From: Planctomycetota bacterium | GTDB lineage: Bacteria > Planctomycetota > PUPC01 > JACPCR01 | DNA: 8,837 nt | NCBI GenBank assembly: GCA_030740295.1 | Contig: JASLXP010000999.1 | Location: 1-8,837 of the forward strand | Reading direction: 5' to 3' | In this document: positions 6,435-8,837 of the stretch, in pieces | Layout: each line of letters begins with the position of its first letter | Position numbering within the stretch: position 1 is the first letter of the stretch | The notes under the pieces: generated by a model | Told to the model about the DNA's origin: nothing | Database searches by the model: none | What the model saw: the letters and a program-made list of their open reading frames with translations, nothing else | Made by a program: the position numbers and the translations under genes

Positions 6435-6713
6435 TTAAGCCCGGCCACCACGTGGCAAACTGTTTCGAATTCGTTTAATCTCTTTCGCGCGATGGTTAAT
6501 GTGCTTGACGTACTTTTGAGCACTCCGATCATGGATTTGTGACAATGGGGTCTGCAAAGAATCAAACAAGTTGTCAATTTCGGCAAGCCTCTGAATAAAT
6601 CCGGTTGGTTGCCCAATATCGCGTTTGACGTGCAAAAATAACGTGCGGCTCGTCATACAAACGGACATAAGACAGATTGGATCTGGTTGGACCTTAAGAG
6701 CGGCGTAGCTCAT
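6435..6713 (-). CDS. Small ORF overlapping the TIR gene, 92 aa, unknown
   Basis: This ORF starts 20 bases inside the 3' end of the TIR gene, so its translation is probably coupled to it; no separate ribosome site is evident. I recognise no family. The N-terminal third is Cys/Met-rich and poorly structured-looking. Residues 35-85 look like real helical protein (FIQRLAEIDNLFDSL, then a basic KYVKHINHRAKEIKRI). If the true start is a later Met (17 or 21), the overlap disappears. A competing ORF in another frame (6251-6616) looks like a shadow. The position suggests a partner, regulator or inhibitor of the TIR protein, but that is inference. It could also be a former C-terminal extension of the TIR protein separated by a frameshift. 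Confidence 0.5.
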   Translation of the reverse strand: MSYAALKVQPDPICLMSVCMTSRTLFLHVKRDIGQPTGFIQRLAEIDNLFDSLQTPLSQIHDRSAQKYVKHINHRAKEIKRIRNSLPRGGRA

Positions 6714-7239
6714 CGAGGACTTCGTCCCAAGTAGGTGGAGAGAGCGCTGCCATACGTTCTCGTTGAATATCGAGGACTAAGGCATCGTCTTCAATTCTAT
6801 TTGGATCGTCTTCAGCAGATCGCCAAATGGCTCCCACTAGACTGCGAGTAAGTAAACTTCTTTCGAGTTTGGAGAGTCCGCCATCCGCGAATAGATCGAC
6901 CGCATGCCATCGTTTCAGTCGCGTCGGAATCTCGCATGGGCATAGACGCACGGGCACAATGTATATCTGGCCGTCTGGATGATGATCAGCAGCATCGAGC
7001 GCAATGGGAATTTCTTTTTGGAAGTAACCGGTCTTTGTGACAGAGCGCGGTGAGAGGCACACCGCAACTATATCAGAAGAGCGGACAGCCTTTTGGATTT
7101 CACCATCCCAGTCCTGGCCACCTAGCAAGTCTTCCGAATCAAGCCATGGAGTAAACCCGTGGCCTTTCAGCTGGCAGTACAGTTCGTGTACTTGAGGTTT
7201 GTCCTCAATCGCGTGACTTAGGAACACTATAACACTCAT
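6694..7239 (-). CDS. TIR-domain protein, 181 aa (probable NAD-degrading or signalling effector)
   Basis: The N-terminal 135 residues are a bacterial TIR domain: VIVFLSHAIEDK at the first strand, then GFTPWLDSEDLLGGQDWDGE (BB-loop region, 28-47), SSDIVAVCLSPRSV (54-67) and GYFQKEIPIAL (71-81), with Glu76 at the position of the catalytic glutamate of NAD-cleaving TIR enzymes. Later IVPVRLCPCEIP and WHAVDLF complete the fold. Residues 136-181 are an acidic, helical tail ending PPTWDEVLDELRRS. There is no second recognisable domain, signal or membrane helix. Bacterial TIR proteins commonly act in anti-phage defence by hydrolysing NAD+ or making cyclic ADP-ribose signals; this is known for the family, not shown here. 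It starts 18 bases beyond a collapsed attC and overlaps a 92-aa ORF, so it may be half of a two-gene unit. Confidence 0.88.
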   Translation of the reverse strand: MSVIVFLSHAIEDKPQVHELYCQLKGHGFTPWLDSEDLLGGQDWDGEIQKAVRSSDIVAVCLSPRSVTKTGYFQKEIPIALDAADHHPDGQIYIVPVRLCPCEIPTRLKRWHAVDLFADGGLSKLERSLLTRSLVGAIWRSAEDDPNRIEDDALVLDIQRERMAALSPPTWDEVLDELRRS

Positions 7240-7256
7240 GACGCTTCACTTTTCCA

Positions 7257-7280
7257 GCATAACATATTGGTGCGTTACGA
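7257..7280 (-). other. Collapsed attC: both core sites kept, central stem missing
   Basis: On the - strand TCGTAAC (7280-7274) and GTTATGC (7263-7257) stand only ten bases apart, with no room for the stem-loop. The GTTATGC core is identical to those of the two good attCs. The stop of the 80-aa gene lies in the inverse core, exactly as at the intact sites, so this looks like an attC that lost its middle. Without the hairpin it should not recombine. Confidence 0.5.
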
Positions 7281-7517
7281 TCGTGCTAAATTTAGGCGTT
7301 CCCACTCACCTAAATCGTCCGGAATCCCCAGCGTCGAAGTATCCGATACTCCTGACGCAGAAAACGTATGTCCACCGGCCAAGTCCTCTGCTGCCTGCCA
7401 CTCGTGGGCATAGCTACCGAGGCTTTCATCATCGAAGATTGGATGGAATCTCCCATCTCTAGATTGGCCGATATAGAACGTGCCGGCGGTGGTTTCGTAT
7501 GAGTAGAGAAGTTTCAT
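7275..7517 (-). CDS. Cassette gene: small conserved hypothetical protein, 80 aa
   Basis: A short soluble protein starting MKLLYSYETTAGTFYIGQS, with an RDGRFHPIFDDESLGSY segment and an acidic end (GIPDDLGEWERL). The look is that of a small widespread family often met in mobile or accessory DNA; I know of no assigned function. It has the clearest ribosome site of the array, GGAG at 7527-7524 six bases before the ATG, directly behind the attC core at 7528-7534. Its TAA sits in the inverse core of the collapsed attC. It may now travel together with the TIR gene downstream. Confidence 0.78.
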   Translation of the reverse strand: MKLLYSYETTAGTFYIGQSRDGRFHPIFDDESLGSYAHEWQAAEDLAGGHTFSASGVSDTSTLGIPDDLGEWERLNLARS

Positions 7518-7527
7518 GGGATTCTCC

Positions 7528-7651
7528 GCATAACGTCTGAGCTAACAGGCTGGCACGGGCTCCGCCCAACTACCTGCGTGCGAAAGAGGAAAGAGAAACG
7601 AAAAACTCATGTTAAGATTCCGTGCCAGTCCTGTTGAGCGATTTGTTATCC
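7528..7651 (-). other. attC recombination site (124 bp), best in the window
   Basis: On the - strand it runs from GGATAAC (7651-7645) to GTTATGC (7534-7528). Arms CTGGCACGG (7550-7558) and CCGTGCCAG (7620-7628) are perfectly complementary, and the pairing extends outward to AACAGG/CCTGTT across one unpaired base, the extrahelical-base pattern by which integrases choose the strand. The 209-aa gene stops within the inverse core and the 80-aa gene starts 10 bases beyond the core. Confidence 0.87.
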
Positions 7652-8275
7652 GCCGTCTGGGATGCCCTCATGCCACAGCAGAATATCGAACACTCGGTGA
7701 TGGAACCAATCAGCATCAGCCAATTCGGATAGGTAATCAGGCGTCGCAGTAATAGGGTCGCAGGTGTAGTCACGCATGTCAATCAGCGACCGACATGCGT
7801 CCCGAATAGCATCCTGTGACGCAGAAAACCGATCGAACCACGCATCGTAGTAGGCAGAAAGATCACCAGATCGTGTGCCGATCGCGATCCGTGCTTGGCG
7901 ATCATAAATCACAATGGGAAACCGGAGTTTAGCCCAAAGAAATTTAGTCGTACCAGAGAGTACATTGGTGCCGCCGTAGAGGCCGGAAAGTCTGTCACGA
8001 ACAGCCAACACAGACGACGCTAGATCGTCCGCGAAATCGTCAGACGTCAAATCGTCGATCACATCAAGTATAGGTTCGTATCGCGAAAGTCCTTTTCCCG
8101 TGTCATGTTTGGCGTGAAAGTTCCGTGCGATCCGAAACCGCTTTGCAGTGTCAGACATCGCTACCAGTTGTTCATCACGGTCAGTGCTGTTTAGCCAATT
8201 GTGAATGCGTCGCCCCGAGCCGAGCCAGTAGTTCAGGTACGTTAGGGCCGCGAACCGTGGCGAAGGATTGGGCAT
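7646..8275 (-). CDS. Cassette gene: hypothetical protein, 209 aa
   Basis: I do not recognise a named family with confidence. The protein is soluble and helical throughout, with no signal peptide or membrane segment. The most distinctive part is at residues about 105-130, SGTTKFLWAKLRFPIVIYDRQA, a pattern (T-K-x-L-W ... P-x-x-I-Y-D) that recalls helix-hairpin-helix, DNA-glycosylase-like proteins; this is a hint only. A Tyr/Trp-rich part follows (SAYYDAWFDRF) and the end is WFHHRVFDILLWHEG. The ATG at 8275 lies 11 bases after the attC core at 8286-8292 with no clear Shine-Dalgarno, as is common in cassettes. The TAA (7646-7648) lies in the inverse core of the next attC. This is the largest cassette gene of the array. 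Confidence 0.78.
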   Translation of the reverse strand: MPNPSPRFAALTYLNYWLGSGRRIHNWLNSTDRDEQLVAMSDTAKRFRIARNFHAKHDTGKGLSRYEPILDVIDDLTSDDFADDLASSVLAVRDRLSGLYGGTNVLSGTTKFLWAKLRFPIVIYDRQARIAIGTRSGDLSAYYDAWFDRFSASQDAIRDACRSLIDMRDYTCDPITATPDYLSELADADWFHHRVFDILLWHEGIPDGG

Positions 8276-8285
8276 GATTCAGCGC

Positions 8286-8414
8286 GGATAACGAAGAACG
8301 TTTTATCTGGAGTGACGGGCGGGCACCAAGGTATATCAGCAAGGACTGATATGGGTGAATCGACGGCTGTTCGTGAACGGCTACTGAGCCATTCCAGATA
8401 GAACTACGTTGAAC
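8286..8414 (-). other. attC-like site, second family (129 bp)
   Basis: On the - strand it runs from GTTCAAC (8414-8408) to GTTATCC (8292-8286). Inner arms TATCTGGAATG and CACTCCAGATA pair with two or fewer mismatches, and the interval carries a perfect small hairpin ATATCAG/CTGATAT (8334-8352). It stands at the head of the 209-aa cassette gene, in the same relation as the copy at 6093-6223 to its gene. Confidence 0.58.
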
Positions 8415-8493
8415 TGAGTCACTTCGCCGAAGTGCCCCGAGCCTATGGGGATTCTAAACGGGCGGGTTTGCTGCGTCCAGGACGAAATGCGGC
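8287..8493. repeat. Dispersed repeat of about 210 bp, copy 2
   Basis: This is the second copy of 6094-6305, same orientation. Outside the attC-like part the shared blocks include TGAGTCACTTCGCC, CCTATGGGGATTCTA and GCGTCCAGGACGAA. A perfect palindromic hairpin CACTTCGCCGAAGTG (8420-8434) is present here but not kept in copy 1. Confidence 0.85.
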
Positions 8494-8837
8494 GGCTGGA
8501 GTGGATTGGGGCGGACACGGAGGTCGTGGGATGGACGATTCGAAGTGCTTTTCCGTACATGCGGCAGCCGTCACGGGAGCCTCCGAACAGGGGATCGTGA
8601 TGCTCAGGAAGCGCAGAATGTCGAGAAAGAGCTGTCATCGCAGTGCGGATTGCTAATCCGCTCTGCAATGGAATTTGGCCGTTTCAGAGTGGATTAGCAA
8701 TCCGAGCCACGATGGAACTCCCCTGGGCACGCCTCTCTAAAAAGAAAAGCAAGCAAAAACGCTCCCTTTCCCTCAAAACGTATGTTTGTTTTCAGGGCAC
8801 ATTCCCAGCAACGACTGGCTTCCGGACCGGTTAGCCG
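8494..8837. other. No convincing gene; contains a hairpin repeat
   Basis: Short ORFs occur on both strands here, but they cross the inverted repeat at 8629-8720 and their translations are rich in Arg, Ser and Cys with no domain look, so I treat them as chance. No attC core, integrase or promoter was recognised up to the window edge. Confidence 0.5.
8629..8720. repeat. Strong hairpin repeat
   Basis: Core arms 8647-8665 and 8685-8703 are 19 bases each and match at 18 positions when one is reverse-complemented (the remaining pair is G-T), with a 19-base loop. Each arm includes GGATTGCTAATCC or its complement. Weaker pairing extends outward to about 8629 and 8720. There is no T-run after it. It looks like an intergenic REP-type repeat; whether other copies exist cannot be seen here. 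Confidence 0.8.

Noticed and set aside
6251..6616. 121-aa - strand ORF
   Set aside because: It overlaps the 92-aa ORF in another frame, enters the 210-bp repeat, and its composition looks like shadow reading (many Arg, Ser, Cys, Pro).
5613..8414. CRISPR array
   Set aside because: The repeats are over 100 bases long, of two families, and separated by whole genes; no short regular repeat-spacer pattern is present.
8629..8720. Intrinsic terminator
   Set aside because: The stem is strong, but neither strand has a T-run directly after it and no gene ends beside it.
8432..8834. Several 63-95 aa ORFs on both strands
   Set aside because: They cross the inverted repeat or the 210-bp repeat and overlap one another in several frames; none shows protein-like patterns.

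Overview
The window joins two unlike regions that face each other. Positions 1-4837 hold a + strand operon of redox genes. Positions about 5020-8837 hold a run of small - strand genes separated by attC-like recombination sites, which I read as an integron gene-cassette array. The organism looks like an anaerobic or fermentative bacterium that uses flavin-based electron bifurcation. The phylum cannot be fixed from the sequence; Desulfobacterota, Planctomycetota and related groups would all fit, but this is inference only.

Redox operon: five genes are tightly packed. They are a thioredoxin-fold [2Fe-2S] protein (31-414), a NuoE/HydC-type [2Fe-2S] subunit (500-952), a HoxU / NuoG-N-terminus-like Fe-S protein (955-1605), an HdrA-MvhD fusion with FAD (1620-3713), and an HdrC-HdrB fusion with two [4Fe-4S] sites and two CCG domains (3710-4837). 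Together they look like a soluble heterodisulfide-reductase-type complex. Electrons would enter through a diaphorase-like Fe-S module and be split at the HdrA flavin between a ferredoxin branch and the HdrCB thiol/disulfide branch. No NAD/FMN-binding NuoF/HydB subunit and no hydrogenase or formate dehydrogenase catalytic subunit lies in the window, so the electron donor is unknown. The HdrA has lost cysteines that are usually conserved.

Convergent junction (4838-5091): there is a long imperfect inverted repeat after the operon, then a second hairpin and what seems to be a degenerate attC that closes the cassette array.

Cassette array (about 5020-8493, all genes on the - strand, so read from high to low coordinates): a 209-aa unknown protein, attC, an 80-aa small protein, a collapsed attC, a TIR-domain protein that overlaps a 92-aa small ORF, a large attC-type repeat, a gene broken at a run of nine G, attC, and a 159-aa unknown protein. 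Several gene stops lie at or within a few bases of the neighbouring attC core, as expected for cassettes. Two attCs (5613-5738, 7528-7651) belong to one family. Two others (6093-6223, 8286-8414) belong to a second family embedded in a repeat of about 210 bp that recurs at both places. No integron integrase is visible; it may lie outside, or the array may be one of the integrase-less attC clusters known as CALINs.

The far end (8494-8837) holds a strong hairpin repeat and no convincing gene. The most promising biology is the TIR two-gene cassette, the G9 frameshift gene next to it, and the unusual HdrA complex.
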